Assembly: GCA_030674155.1 (NCBI GenBank)
Contig: CM060339.1
Span: 33,944,643 to 34,008,642, forward strand
Reading direction: 5' to 3'
DNA: 64,000 nt
Origin: Stramonita haemastoma
Lineage: Eukaryota; Mollusca; Gastropoda; Neogastropoda; Muricidae
Below the pieces are notes generated by a model. The model did no database searches. It was given only the letters and a program-made list of their open reading frames with translations, and was not told the DNA's origin. Position 1 is the stretch's first letter; every line of letters begins with the position of its first letter. Positions 35,960 through 64,000 of the stretch are shown here, in pieces. Made by a program: the position numbers and the translations under genes.

Positions 35960-37480
35960 GGAGTCTAGACATGTAATTCAGTGTGTGTAGGTGTACGTTA
36001 TATAATGTATTTAGACGTGTTCTTCAGTGTGCATTATATAATGTATTTACACGTGTTATTCAGTGTGTGTAGGTGTACATTATATAATGTATTTACACGT
36101 GTTATTCAGTGTATGTAGGTGTACGTTATATAATGTATTTAGACGTGTTATTCAGTGTGTGTAGGTATACGATATAATAATAATGTATTTTGACGCGTTA
36201 TTCAGTGTGTAGGTGTATGTTATGTAATGTATTTAGACGTGTTATTCAGTGTGTGTAGGTGTACATCATATAATGCATTTCGACATGTTATTCAGCATCT
36301 GTAGTAATACATTAAATAATGTATTTGAACATGTTATTCAGCATCTGTAGGTGTCCATTATACAATGTATGTGGGTATCCATTATATTCTATTCTTTTGT
36401 TTTATATCGAGGATAACAGAATAAGCAATCATGTGCTTTTTTTCATCCGGTCCCCGTGTGTATGCAGTTTTGTAAATATTGTCATCTGTTCCCACCGGCA
36501 CACAATGGCCTACTCTTTCGAAAAGTGGAACAGGATTTAACGTGTGCGCAAGATGTTCTGCGTGCGTTTGCACACGGGGCCTCGGTTTAAAGTCTCATCC
36601 GAAGGACTTATAGACTACTTCTAGACGTGCTGTTCTGCATGTGTAGGTGTCTGCTCTAGAATGTGTTCATGACATCTTGTGTCACATGTGTAGGTGCCCG
36701 ATGTAGAATGCCTTGTTCAGTGTGTGCAAGCCTTTGTTGTAGAATGTGTTTCATTGCAGAATGCGTTCAGACATGTTGTTCTGCATGTGTAGGTGTCCAT
36801 TGTATAATGTGTTCATCGTAGAATGCGTTCAGACATGTTGTTCTGCATGTGTAGGTGCCCATTGTAGAATATGTTCATTGTAGAATGCGTTCAGATGTGT
36901 TGTTCTGCATCTGTAGGTGCCCATTGTAGAATGTGTTTATTATAAAAAATGTTTTCAGATGTGTTTTGTATGCGTTGTCCCACATGTGTAGGCGTCCACT
37001 ACAAAATGTGTTATAGAATATGTCCAGATGTATTGTTAGGCGTTTGTATGTGCCTAGGTGTCATGGAGTGTATTCAGACATGTTGTTCAGCATGTGTAGG
37101 TGTTGTACAATGTGTTCATAGTAGAATGCGTTGAGACACGTTAATCTGCATGTATAGCTGTCCTTTGTAGAATGCGTTCATTGTAGAATGTGTTCACTGC
37201 AGAATGCATTCAGATGTGTTCTGCATGTGTTAGTTACAGAAGGTGCCCATTATATAATGTGTTCAGATATGTTGTTCTGTTTGTGTAGGTGTGACCATTG
37301 TAGAATGTGTTTAGATGTGTTATTCTGCACGTGTGTGCCTGTTGTATGATGGGTTTGTTGTAGAATGCATTCATAGGCATTTCAGTGTCCCTTTAGAATA
37401 TGTTCAGACTGTTTCAGCACGTGTAGGCGCCTGTTGCAGAATGTCTGCATTTTATAAGTCTGTTATCTAATAGATGTATA
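35960..37480. repeat. Degenerate minisatellite, about 46-60 bp period
   Basis: Units resemble TTATTCAGTGTGTGTAGGTG + TACATTATATAATGTATTTA to about 36400. From 36600 they resemble TTCTGCATGTGTAGGTGCCC + ATTGTAGAATGTGTTCA. A SINE copy (36395-36620) splits the array. Divergence is high. No credible ORF. Confidence 0.75.
36395..36620 (-). mobile_element. tRNA-derived SINE (GGATGTAAAA family), minus copy
   Basis: Reverse complement of the family tail and body (GGATGAAAAA...GACAATATTTACAAAACTGC, then TTCGAAAGAGTAGGCCATTG and GAGACTTTAAACCGAGG). Confidence 0.72.
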
Positions 37481-38062
37481 GTACATGTCCATCAGAAGTG
37501 TTTCTTTTCTAGATGTCCTTTATCACAGGTTTGTTTCTCAGATTTTTTTTTTCTAAATCATGTCATAATTTTGCTATTTTTTTCTATTCAAACTCTTGCA
37601 AGTTAGATGGGAGTGTATTTTCAGTGAATTTAGTTCTATATTCAGAAGTTGACATCAGAATATCAGTTTTTAATCAAGTACAATCTGCATCTGGGTACAT
37701 GTACATACTTTAGCTGGCCCTATTTCAGATATCTGTTGATATATTTCAAGCATCTGTATTTAGATGCCCGTTTTTAAAACCTTCAACCATGTATGTTAGT
37801 CAGATGCGTCTATCTTGATATGCACCTATATTTTGGATATCTAGTTTTAAATATTTAGTCCAGTATTTAGATAAAATTTTAGTCTAGTATTTTAATACAT
37901 GTATTCATTTGTACATCTGAATTTGGAAGCGTGTTTGGAATACAACTAGGCCTATAGATGCATCTGAAATGTCTGTATTTTAGAGGTGTTTTATGTCAGT
38001 ATCCCATATGCTTTATAAAAGTCTGTATTTGGGCATTTTGTATCAGCAACCCATTTCAAATA

Positions 38063-38486
38063 TGTGATGCTCCACCACGAAATGAGTCTCTTGGCACATT
38101 ACCTAATTTTGCGCTAGGAGCCATTAAAGGCAGGTGGGGGTCAAGTTGTCAATTTTGAGATTTTAATCGATTGTCAAACTATATCCGTTATTCTACCTTG
38201 TAATGAAATATTAAGGCATAATTTTCATTCCTTTTGCTTTTAATTTGTTTTGCAAATACCCAAGCCCTCATTCTGACAGCCCGTTACAAAAATAAACTTG
38301 CCCGTTTCTCATGTTGTCACATCCTGCCTTGTATCATTTCAATCTGTAATAAATTTGCACAGAACTGTCCGATTTTCAATCTGTTTTTTGTATGGGATAG
38401 CCTTTTTACTGCTGATTAATAACTTGTCATTAATTTAAAAAATGACCTCTCATACAAAACGACTCCTTATGTGGTGGAGCGTCACA
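38063..38486. mobile_element. 424-bp MITE, copy 1
   Basis: The ends are inverted: TGTGATGCTCCACCACGAAA at the left and, read inward from the right, TGTGACGCTCCACCACATAA. The interior matches the copies at 41766-42187 and, in reverse, 50074-50497 (for example GGCAGGTGGGGGTCAAGTTG). No coding capacity. Confidence 0.88.
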
Positions 38487-38576
38487 TCTGTATTTCAGCA
38501 GTCTGGACCTCAATGTAGATGTCTACATCTTACAAGCATTTTAGGGTTAGTATTGTAAATAATTATCTGTATCTAA

Positions 38577-38850
38577 GGGGGGAGGATAGCTCAGTTTTTA
38601 GAGTGCTCACTTTCCCCCAGTCAAGTTAAGCAGCATCGATTGTGGCTACCAATTGGATGGGTGACCGTTTCTGCACCTTGGCTTCAGTACAGTCCCCCCA
38701 GCTGTAAATGGGTACCTGCCTTCTTTAGGGTCAGGGAAGGTAAAGCAGGGAGGGAGAGGAGACGGGCACCGCCCTCAATATGCTGGCCCCCAGAGAAGCT
38801 GAGGTCTCTGATGCCTCACTCCCCTAGGTTATGGGACACCTTTACCTCAA
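38577..38850 (+). mobile_element. Composite tRNA/5S rRNA-derived SINE
   Basis: A tRNA-like A box (GATAGCTCAGTTTTTAGAGTG, 38584-38604) is followed at about 38621-38670 by sequence like the 3' half of 5S rRNA. GTTAAGCAGCATCG corresponds to GCTAAGCAGGGTCG, and TTGGATGGGTGACCG corresponds to TTGGATGGGAGACCG. The body continues to GGTTATGGGACACCTTTACC. Confidence 0.7.
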
Positions 38851-39039
38851 TGTTGTTAAGTGTAGGTGTTTTCCTAATGCATCTGGCATGCATTTCATGT
38901 CCACATTTCCTATGCCCGATTTCACATGTCTGTGTTCCTGATGAATGTCCTTTGTTTGTTTGAGCTCCACTGTTAACCAAAGGCAAAATTTTGCATATGA
39001 CCTTTCCCGTCAGTTTAGGAGTCAGGACCTTAGTGATGG

Positions 39040-39290
39040 CGTTTACATGTGCATCCATTTTATAATTTTTGTCATCTGTTCCGACTAGCACAAAATGGCC
39101 TACTCTTCCAGACAGCAGGATGGGTTTATAGTGTGCACCCAAGATGTTCTGCATGCATTTGCATCCAGGCCTCATCTATAGTCTCATCCAAAGGATTTTG
39201 ACATTGTTTTTCTTATGAAGCCAGAAAGGGTAAGACTAGGTATAGAACCCAACATTTTGATAGCCAGGTAAACATCTTTAATAGTACTGT
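39040..39290 (-). mobile_element. tRNA-derived SINE (GGATGTAAAA family), diverged minus copy
   Basis: Contains the reverse complement of the GGAACAGATGACAAAAATTA, AGTAGGCCATTTTGTGC and CATCTTGGGTGCACAC blocks. Confidence 0.65.
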
Positions 39291-39539
39291 CGCCTTCCTT
39301 CTTGATGAATGAATTGCATGCCTACATTTAGACGTTGACTTTTAAATACATTTTATTTAGATGGTAAAGATTTGTATTATGTTAACTCTGGATGGAGATC
39401 CCTTCAAGTGAGTACATTAGTGGTAGTTCGAACAATTTTGAAATATCTGTATGCCACTTTTATAGTCGATGTACAGCACTATATTTTAAGCCCAATCCTT
39501 TGGTAAAAGTATAGGTAGGTAAAGGTGTTCCATGACTAA

Positions 39540-39803
39540 TGCAGTTGTTGGGGAGCAAGATGTCAAACTTCTCCAGGGCCAGCATGTTGAGGGCAGAGCT
39601 CATCTCCTCTGCCTCGCTGCTTTACCTATTCTGACCCTGATGAGGGCAGGTACCCATTTATAACTGGGTGAACTGGGGGACAATGCTGAAGTCAAGGCAT
39701 GCAAACTGTCACCTATCCACTTGCTAACCACACTGAATGTTGTTAACCTTACTAGGGAAAGCGAGTGCTCCAACCACTGAGCTATCCTGTCCCTTAAGGC
39801 TTG
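39540..39803 (-). mobile_element. Composite tRNA/5S SINE, minus copy
   Basis: On the minus strand GGGACAGGATAGCTCAGTGG starts the tRNA-like head, followed by a weaker 5S-like part (AGTGGATAGGTGACAG) and the shared body with ATAAATGGGTACCTGCCCTC. A partial plus-strand copy of the 3' half follows at 39797-39955. Confidence 0.7.
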
Positions 39804-40616
39804 AGTACAGTCCCCCAGCTGTAAATGGGTACCCACCCTCTCTAGGATCAAGGGAGATGGGCACCACCCTCAATATGCTGGCCCCTGGAAGAGCCCAAGT
39901 CTCCAACTCCTCACTGGCCAATGACCTCACAGGTTATAAGCTACTTTAACCTTACTTTTTAATCCTTTGAATGAGACAGTAAACTGAGGCCATGTGTGCA
40001 AATGTACCATATTACCTTGGCAACGTGATAAAAACCAATCCCTCATAGATTATAGAGTAAGCCATTTTCTGTCCTAAAGGAGCAATAACAAAATTTTATG
40101 AACACAAGTGCCATGTTAACCTACCTAAATAAGGAGGGGGGGGGGGGGGTCACATACAAAGACTCTTGCCATGGGCAAACCCTTGAGCTCTAGCTAAGCA
40201 CATTTTAAAAAAGAAAAAAAAAAAAAGATTTCTACATTTAGATGCCTCATTTTCTGTAGTAGTCAACCACATCTTCACGTCTGTACTCCCAATTTATACG
40301 CCTCGGTAAATTATCCGAAATTTTGGTAGGGTTTATTTGGGTGGGCGACATTAATCGATTAATAAGTCAATTTCTGACATCTGTATATAATAATTATGTA
40401 TCTGAAGATTGTATTCAAATGATTATATTTATTCCTGATGTCTGTATTCAAATGTTCTGATGTCTGTATTCCATCTCCATATTCAGATGCTTATTTCTGA
40501 TTTAGTTTTTTAGATTTACTCTGCTTTCTTATGTCTTCAGTTTTTATTAATATTCAGTTACCTGAATTTGAAGCGTCTGATTTACTTTATGTACAAACTT
40601 CTATTGAAGGGGTCTC

Positions 40617-41489
40617 CTAAACCCTGGTAGCGTGGTTGTCATAATTTAAAGCTCACTTGCACTTTCAAAGGTCATCTAATAAATGTTCAGGCCACTGCAG
40701 GGCCCCAGATTTTTTTTTTTGGACCAGTCCCGATCATCTGGAAGACAAGTGGCAGCTAAGCATTTGTGCCAGAATTTCCTCAAGTGTTTAGTGAGTTTTT
40801 TGACAATATTGACGCCAAGAAGGGGTTTTAGGCTGGATTTGGTTGAATTAAATGTCAGAGACAATAAGTGTTGTGGAATATTCATGACTTGGGGAGAAAA
40901 TTTATTGTGATCCGACTGAATCGCACAATGTGCTTGTTGGCTACTCAGCGATTTCTACGTCATACATTGGTTTTATTTTGACGCATCAAGGCTTCAAAAT
41001 AACTGTTGTGGAGTCAATGCGATATGCCACTACTTCGCACAAAATGAGTTTTCATCACCATGACGATCGAGATGGTGTCATTTACTGGGCTTTTACAAGT
41101 ATTTGACGACCAATAAAGCTACACAAGCTCCTTTTTTTTCTTTCCTAAAACTAATGTCAAGAGCTAGAATTTACCCAATTATGACATTTCTGCACAACAA
41201 CATTGCATATGATGTTAAAATCTATCTCGGCCTCTGATGTGGTGACAGTGATTGGTAGCAGCATTTTTTTTTTTTTTATTATATCTTTAACATTACCAAA
41301 AATACTACATGCTACTCTAAATTTACTCACATAAGAGCTTGTTATCTAAGCTTTCCAGTGATGTACAACTTTACACACTTAGTTTAGTCTTAGATATCAA
41401 TATCAAGGGTTGTTTGACCCCACCCTGCTTCAAAACAACATTGGCTGCTAGTTACTGCTGCCAATAATTCAGCGCTACCAGGGTTGAAT
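40617..41489. mobile_element. TTAA-type non-autonomous element, diverged copy
   Basis: Starts CTAAACCCTGGTAGCG and ends CAGGGTTGA. The interior matches 59890-60905 over most of its length (AGGCCACTGCAGGGCC, TCAAGGGTTGTTTGACCC). The terminal TTAA is degraded on both sides, so this is an older copy. Confidence 0.7.
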
Positions 41490-41765
41490 GTCCACATTCA
41501 GATGCTAATTTTTCTGGGACCAAATTCAGATTTTTTAAAACTATCTTAATCTGATTTCTTATGTTATGTCTTTTCCTTTTATTAATATATCATCATCTGA
41601 ATTTGATTTACCTCGTGTAGAAACTTTTATTCAAGAGGTCTTGTTAAGGTATGAGTATTTTTACTTTGGATATGTGATATTTTATGTCTGTATTTATGCC
41701 AGTATCTACATATGGGTAATGATTACTGGAGTCTTTTGTTTTCAAGTTCTGCGTTTAAATGCATT

Positions 41766-42187
41766 TGTGTTGCTCCACCACAAAATGAGTCACTTAGCAC
41801 CTGAACCCTTTTTCTGCTTGGAGCCATGCAAGGCATTTGGGGTCAGGTTGTCGATTTTGATTCATGATACAAGCATAGCCTTTATTCTACCCAGTAATGT
41901 AATATCAAGGTGTATATTCGTTTCCTTTTAAATGTGTTCAAGTGAGTTTTAAAAATACCCAAGCCCTCATTCTGACCCATGTTTTACAACGCTAAACTGG
42001 TCCATTTCTCATTTTGTCACATCCTGCAGTTTATCATTTCAGTTTGAATTAACTTTTCAAAGAATCGTCCGATTTACAATCAGTTTTTTGTATTGGATAG
42101 CCTCTTTATCGCAGATAAATAACATTTCAGTAACTACAAACTGACCTCGGGTACAATGCACGACTCATTATGTGTTGGAGCATCACA
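41766..42187. mobile_element. 424-bp MITE family, copy 2
   Basis: Inverted ends TGTGTTGCTCCACCACAAAA and, from the right, TGTGATGCTCCAACACATAA. It is the same orientation as copy 1 and more diverged. Confidence 0.83.
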
Positions 42188-42544
42188 TTTTTACATTCTA
42201 AAAGAGCCAAGGTTTTGGGATATTTGTATGCCCTATTATATGTTTATAATGTTGATTTTTTTTTCATTTATATGTATGAATCTTGGAGATCTGTATTCTA
42301 GAAGCCTGTATTCAGATGTCCGTAATCAGATGAAGCTTATACTCCAATGATTTTTCATTCTTTCTTTTATTTCATGGATAATGGAATGAGCACTGGTGTG
42401 CGTTTTACATTAGTCCAAATTTCCTGCAGAGAAATTTGCCCGAACTAAAGGTGTGGTGGGCAATAAATTTCAATCATGATTAATCTTTAGAAAACAACAA
42501 CAAAAAAATAACCCATAAAACATACACTGCCACACCACTCTAGG

Positions 42545-42800
42545 GGCAGGGCAGGGCAGGGTAAGGTAGTGCAGTGGTTAAGTGAAAGAATTCAGACTGT
42601 GTGTGATGTGACTGCAGGGTACAGCCACTACTGAGAGCAGACAGACGGCTGTTCCTGGGGATTTTCTCTCTGGAGTTAACTTCAGTGCAGACTTCACTCC
42701 CCAAAATTCATTCAAATGAGACTTTACACTTAAGTCTGCAGATCATTTTGTGCCCACGTTAAAACCTGTTTCGTCTTTTAGAAGAGTAGGCCATTATGGG
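42545..42800 (+). mobile_element. tRNA-derived SINE, diverged and 3'-truncated
   Basis: GGTAGTGCAGTGGTTAAG is A-box-like. GGGATTTTCTCTCTGGAGTTAAC and AGAGTAGGCCATTATGG match the SINE family body. Confidence 0.6.
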
Positions 42801-42938
42801 CTTCTCTGAAGCGTTGACAAATGCAGAAAACGCTCACACTGGTATATTTTGACATCGTCCCTGAAATTATAACGCGACTAACTTACTGGTGGGAAAACGC
42901 TCAAATACAAAATCTCACCAATGGAGTTCTAAGGACAG

Positions 42939-42968
42939 AACCCCCCCCCCCCCCCCCCCCCCCCCCCC
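42939..42968. repeat. Poly-C tract
   Basis: About 28 consecutive C followed by A6. Confidence 0.96.
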
Positions 42969-43129
42969 AAAAAAACCACTTTTCCAATTCTCCACCTTTG
43001 ATTTACATATATCTGGATACAGGCAGCTGAAGAATAGCAGTAGAATACTGATAGCTGTGGGGGATTGGTGTAACCCTCACTTTTGATTCTGATGTGGAAA
43101 ACCTACATGTAGGGCTTCCTGATTCTCCG

Positions 43130-43135
<6 letters not shown>

Positions 43136-43202
<67 letters not shown>

Positions 43203-43245
43203 ACAACAAACACACACACTCACCAAACAACACACACACAAACAC
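43136..43245. repeat. (AC)n microsatellite
   Basis: About 65 bp of pure AC, then an imperfect AC-rich continuation. Confidence 0.96.
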
Positions 43246-43447
43246 ACGCACTCACTCAGGAACACAATAACGCATGTCAAACGTGTTTGCATGAGCCCCC
43301 TGTACAGAAACTTATACACAAAGTTGTTCACCGTTTACATGATAAACACATCAAGTGAAAGTTGAGGGGGGTGTGGTTGTGGTTATAAAACAGATTTCTT
43401 TTATTTCAGCAGTGGGGGTGGGGGACAGATGGCATAAACAACATTAC

Positions 43448-44430
43448 AATACATTGCACTGCACTACTATACAACACTACAGTACACTGCACTACTATAG
43501 AACACTACAGTACACTGCACTACTATACAACACTACAGTACACTGCACTACTATACAACACTACAGTACACTGCACTACTATACAACACTACAGTACACT
43601 GCATGTCTACACAACACATGACACTGCACTACTATACAACACTACAGTACATTGCATGTCTACATAACACATGACACTGCACTACTATACAACACTACAG
43701 TACACTGCATGTCTACACAACACATGACACAGCACTACTATACAACACTACAGTACACTGCATGTCTACATAACACATGACACAGCACTACTATACAACA
43801 CTACAGTACACTGCATGTCTACATAACACATGACACTGCACTACTATACAACACTACAGTACACTGCATGTCTACATAACACATGACACAGCACTACTAT
43901 ACAACACTACAGTACACTGCATGTCTACACAACACATGACACAGCACTACTATACAACACTACAGTACACTGCATGTCTACATAACACATGACACAGCAC
44001 TACTATACAACACTACAGTACACTGCATGTCTACATAACACATGACACAGCACTACTATACAACACTACAGTACACTGCATGTCTACATAACACATGACA
44101 CAGCACTACTATACAACACTACAGTACACTGCATGTCTACATAACACATGACACAGCACTACTATACAACACTACAGTACACTGCATGTCTACATAACAC
44201 ATGACACAGCACTACTATACAACACTACAGTACACTGCATGTCTACATAACACATGACACAGCACTACTATACAACACTACAGTACACTGCATGTCTACA
44301 TAACACATGACACAGCACTACTATACAACACTACAGTACACTGCATGTCTACATAACACATGACACTGCACTACTATACAACACTACAGTACACTACATG
44401 TCTACATAACACAACAGTACACTGCACTAC
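43448..44430. repeat. Higher-order tandem repeat, 28 bp then 53 bp
   Basis: About five 28-bp units (CACTACTATACAACACTACA + GTACACTG) are followed by about 15 units of 53 bp. Each 53-bp unit is that 28-mer plus a 25-bp spacer, CATGTCTACATAACACATGA + CACAG. Later units are almost identical. Confidence 0.95.
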
Positions 44431-44559
44431 ACCAGTCCATAACAGTGGGTTTATGAGGGCACAATGTGAACATCGGTTCTTGTGGCCGGTGGCTGCCAAT
44501 GCCTGGGTCTCTTTCATCATGGACACTGCCTGCACACAGAATCATAAGAAACACACGTC

Positions 44560-45785
44560 AGTCACTGAACTATCCCACCACTGAACTATCAACACTGAAC
44601 TATCCCAGCACTGAACTATCCCAGCACTGAACTATCCCAGCACTGAACTATCCACACTGAACTATCCCACCACTGAACTATCAACACTGAACTATCCCAC
44701 CACTGAACTATCCCACCACTGAACTATCCCAGCACTGAACTATCCCAGCACTGAACTATCCACACTGAACTATCCACACTGAACTATCCACACTGAACTA
44801 TCCACACTGAACTATCCCACCACTGAACTATCAACACTGAACTATCAACACTGAACTATCCCAGCACTGAACTATCCCAGCACTGAACTATCCCAGCACT
44901 GAACTATCCACACTGAACTATCCCACCACTGAACTATCAACACTGAACTATCCCACCACTGAACTATCCCAGCACTGAACTATCCCAGCACTGAACTATC
45001 CCAGCACTGAACTATCCACACTGAACTAGCCACACTGAACTATCCACACTGAACTATCCACACTGAACTATCCCACCACTGAACTATCAACACTGAACTA
45101 TCAACACTGAACTATCCACACTGAACTATCAACACTGAACTATCCCACCACTGAACTATCCCACCACTGAACTATCACACCACTGAACTATCCACACTGA
45201 ACTATCCCACCACTGAACTATCCCACCACTGAACTATCAACACTGAACTATCCCACCACTGAACTATCAACACTGAACTATCCCACCACTGAACTATCCC
45301 ACCACTGAACTATCCCACCACCACTGAACTATCCACACTGAACTATCCCACCACTGAACTATCCCACCACTGAACTATCACACCACTGAACTATCCCACC
45401 ACCACTGAACTATCAACACTGAACTATCCCACCACTGAACTATCCCACCACTGAACTATCCACACTGAACTATCCCACCACTGAACTATCCACACTGAAC
45501 TATCCCACCACTGAACTATCCCACCACTGAACTATCACACCACTGAACTATCCCACCACCACTGAACTATCCACACTGAACTATCCCACCACTGAACTAT
45601 CCCACCACTGAACTATCCCACCACTGAACTACCCCACCACTGAACTACCCCACCACTGAACTACCCCACCACTGAACTATCCCACCACTGAACTATCCCA
45701 CCACTGAACTATCCCACCACTGAACTATCCCACCACCACTGAACTATCAACACTGAACTATCCCAGCACTGAACTATCCCATGAG
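44560..45785. repeat. CTGAACTATC satellite with 14/16/19-bp units
   Basis: About 1.2 kb of ACTGAACTATC followed by variable spacers: CAC or AAC (14 bp), CCACC or CCAGC (16 bp) and CCACCACC (19 bp). Variants are mixed in an irregular order. Confidence 0.95.
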
Positions 45786-45932
45786 TAAACCATTTGGAGC
45801 AAGTAGGAATAGATGACAAGATCTTAAAAAAAAAAAAAAGTACAAAGTATTCCTTTTCAAAAACCAACATGAATATGACTTCTCTAAAAATTCTGACTGA
45901 TGTGTGAGGAGAATCACAGTGAGTGTTGTTAC

Positions 45933-62539
<16,607 letters not shown>

Positions 62540-62544
62540 CTGCA

Positions 62545-63090
62545 GTGAGGAATGCTGCTGACTCCCCTCTGACTCCCCTCTCCTCAACACATGAACCAAG
62601 GTGCTGACTCCCCTCTCCTCAACACATGAACCAAGGTGCCGACTCCCCTCTCCTCAGCACATGAACCAAGGTGCTGACTCCCCTCTCCTCAACACATGAA
62701 CCAAGGTGCTGACTCCCCTCTCCTCAACACATGAACCAAGGTGCTGACTCCCCTCTCCTCAACACATGAACCAAGGTGCTGACTCCCGTCTCCTCAACAC
62801 ATGAACCAAGGTGCTGACTCCCCTCTCCTCAACACATGAACCAAGGTGCTGACTCCCCTCTCCTCAACACATGAACCAAGGTGCTGACTCCCCTCTCCTC
62901 AACACATGAACCAAGGTGCTGACTCCCCTCTCCTCAACACATGAACCAAGGTGCTGACTCCCCTCTCCTCAACACATGAACCAAGGTGCTGACTCCCCTC
63001 TCCTCAACACATGAACCAAGGTGCTGACTCCCCTCTCCTCAACACATGAACCAAGCTGCTGACTCCCATCTCCTCAAAGTCTTTCACAGG
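62545..63090. repeat. 35-bp minisatellite, about 14 copies
   Basis: The unit is GTGCTGACTCCCCTCTCCTC + AACACATGAACCAAG, almost perfect from 62596 to 63060, with degenerate ends. Confidence 0.95.
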
Positions 63091-63299
63091 AACCAAGGTG
63101 CTGACTCCCCTCTCCTCAAAAACTTAGCACCGTTCAATTCGATTGGATCGTGATCATTTTTCCTAACAACAACAAAAAAAGTTCCACGACCCTTATCTCA
63201 TTGTCTCTGTCATTGTTTGATTTGATCAAATAGAGCCCCTAAATCTCCTCCTCATCATAACTATCATTAACAAAAACCCTGGCAAAACACTTCAAGTAA

Positions 63300-63440
63300 T
63301 TCTGGCATGAACGTGAGCCTTCAATTACCACCACCTACGTCATCCCGGAATATTTCAGAATCTGCAAAGTAGCGGTAAAAGGTCGGTCAGTATTCTGGGA
63401 GCCGCACTCCTGGAAGACATGGTCAGAAAGGGCTAGCGGT
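63300..63440 (-). mobile_element. Fragment of TTAA-type element end
   Basis: GTGAGCCTTCAA..CATCCCGGAATATTTC is the diverged reverse complement of the left end at 59890-60000. Confidence 0.5.
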
Positions 63441-63453
63441 GTGATGAAACTCT

Positions 63454-63665
63454 ATACCCAGCATGCACCTGGCAACCTGGAGAGGGATGGGCTCCGCCAG
63501 CCCCTACTTGCCCACCACACACAGCCTGAAGACGTCAGGCAGCGCCCCAACTACTACCCCAGGATTTGAGGTGACAACAACTCCTGGTCAGTCTTTGGGC
63601 TGTAGTGGCAAGTTGAACCTGGCGGAGCCCATCCCTCTCCTGGTGGCAAGGTGCATGCTAGGTAT
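63454..63665. mobile_element. Short foldback MITE
   Basis: About 46-bp inverted ends. Left: ATACCCAGCATGCACC.. then GGGATGGGCTCCGCCAG. Right: the reverse complement with a few changes. The interior is about 120 bp without coding capacity. Confidence 0.8.
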
Positions 63666-63727
63666 GCAGTGTCATCCACACCACAGGCCGTATCTGGCCA
63701 AGTCTTGCATGAAAAACGTATGGGTTC

Positions 63728-64000
63728 TTAACCCTGGTGGCACGGAATTAACGGAAGCAGTACTCAGTACTGCAGGCGGATTGAACAGCGGCCATTGTTG
63801 TTTTGAAGCCAGGTGATGTCAAACCTTGATATTGATATGTCAAACCAAACTTTATGTGTAAAGCGGTAATTCACTGGAAAGCTTCAATAACAAGCTTTCA
63901 AATAAGCAAAATTTTATAGCAGCAGGTAGTGTTTATGATAATTTAAAAAATACATATATTTTTTCAATTGTGTGTACACTACCGATCCCTGTCGCGACGT
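63728..64000 (-). mobile_element. TTAA-type element, reverse copy cut by the window end
   Basis: TTAACCCTGG starts the reverse complement of the right half of 59890-60905 (CATTGTTGTTTTGAAG, TTGATATTGATATGTCAAAC). It runs off the window. Confidence 0.8.

Noticed and set aside
43448..44430. CRISPR-like array (28-bp repeat, 25-bp spacer)
   Set aside because: The spacers are identical, so this is a higher-order satellite.
44402..44529. Possible last exon of the unrecognised gene (acceptor TGTGTGCAG, 42 open codons to TAG)
   Set aside because: It needs an upstream exon ending in phase 1, but exon C ends in phase 2, and its end is made of satellite sequence.

Overview
The window is eukaryotic, repeat-dominated DNA. 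Spliced genes, long GT/AC/CT/AT microsatellites, tRNA- and 5S-derived SINEs, several non-LTR retrotransposon (LINE) families and an AIG1/GIMAP gene together suggest a lophotrochozoan invertebrate, most likely a marine gastropod mollusc. The species cannot be named from sequence alone.

The best-supported host gene is on the minus strand, 25255 down to 2242. It is an AIG1/GIMAP-family protein in six coding exons: 25216-25255, 23909-24126, 19764-19904, 9386-9494, 5775-5932 and 2242-2472. All five introns have GT..AG ends and compatible phases, giving 897 nt and 298 residues. The family fold is recognisable throughout, but the P-loop (G1) and DxxG (G3) motifs are degenerate, and the protein ends in a CaaX-type tetrapeptide, CLIS. 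Its introns hold most of the transposons between 2.5 and 25 kb. A candidate non-coding first exon lies at about 28.64-28.75 kb, within a segment that is duplicated at about 30.7 and 33.4 kb.

A second minus-strand gene lies between 62.5 and 45.9 kb. I do not recognise its product. Small exons with matching splice phases can be chained (62407-62539, 59507-59551, 59364-59385, then an A-B-C exon trio). The A-B-C trio occurs five times in tandem between 45.9 and 59.1 kb, with increasing damage. Two of these cassettes were later invaded, one by a SINE plus a MITE (49.4-50.5 kb) and one by a complete 4.46-kb DNA transposon with an uninterrupted two-exon, 791-residue transposase (52619-57074).

Mobile DNA by region: 0-1.7 and 4.3-5.6 kb, decayed LINEs related to the long 886-codon EN-RT ORF at 30.8-33.4 kb; 10.3-13.5 kb, a second LINE family; 14.05-19.73 kb, a third, near-full-length family whose ORF1 begins with a 2A-like sequence (related copy at 20.6-22.55 kb); 26.0-27.6 kb, an RNase H-bearing LINE; 38-42 and 50 kb, a 424-bp MITE family; 40.6, 59.9 and 63.7 kb, a TTAA-flanked piggyBac-like non-autonomous family; 38.6-39.95 kb, tRNA/5S composite SINEs. 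Satellites occupy 8.4-9.0, 36.0-37.5, 43.4-45.8 and 62.5-63.1 kb. Stretches without genes or clear repeats (about 5.93-7.03, 7.19-7.72, 9.5-10.2, 24.9-25.2, 34.5-35.1, 37.5-38.05 and 42.2-42.5 kb) are AT-rich unique-looking DNA in which I see nothing firm.
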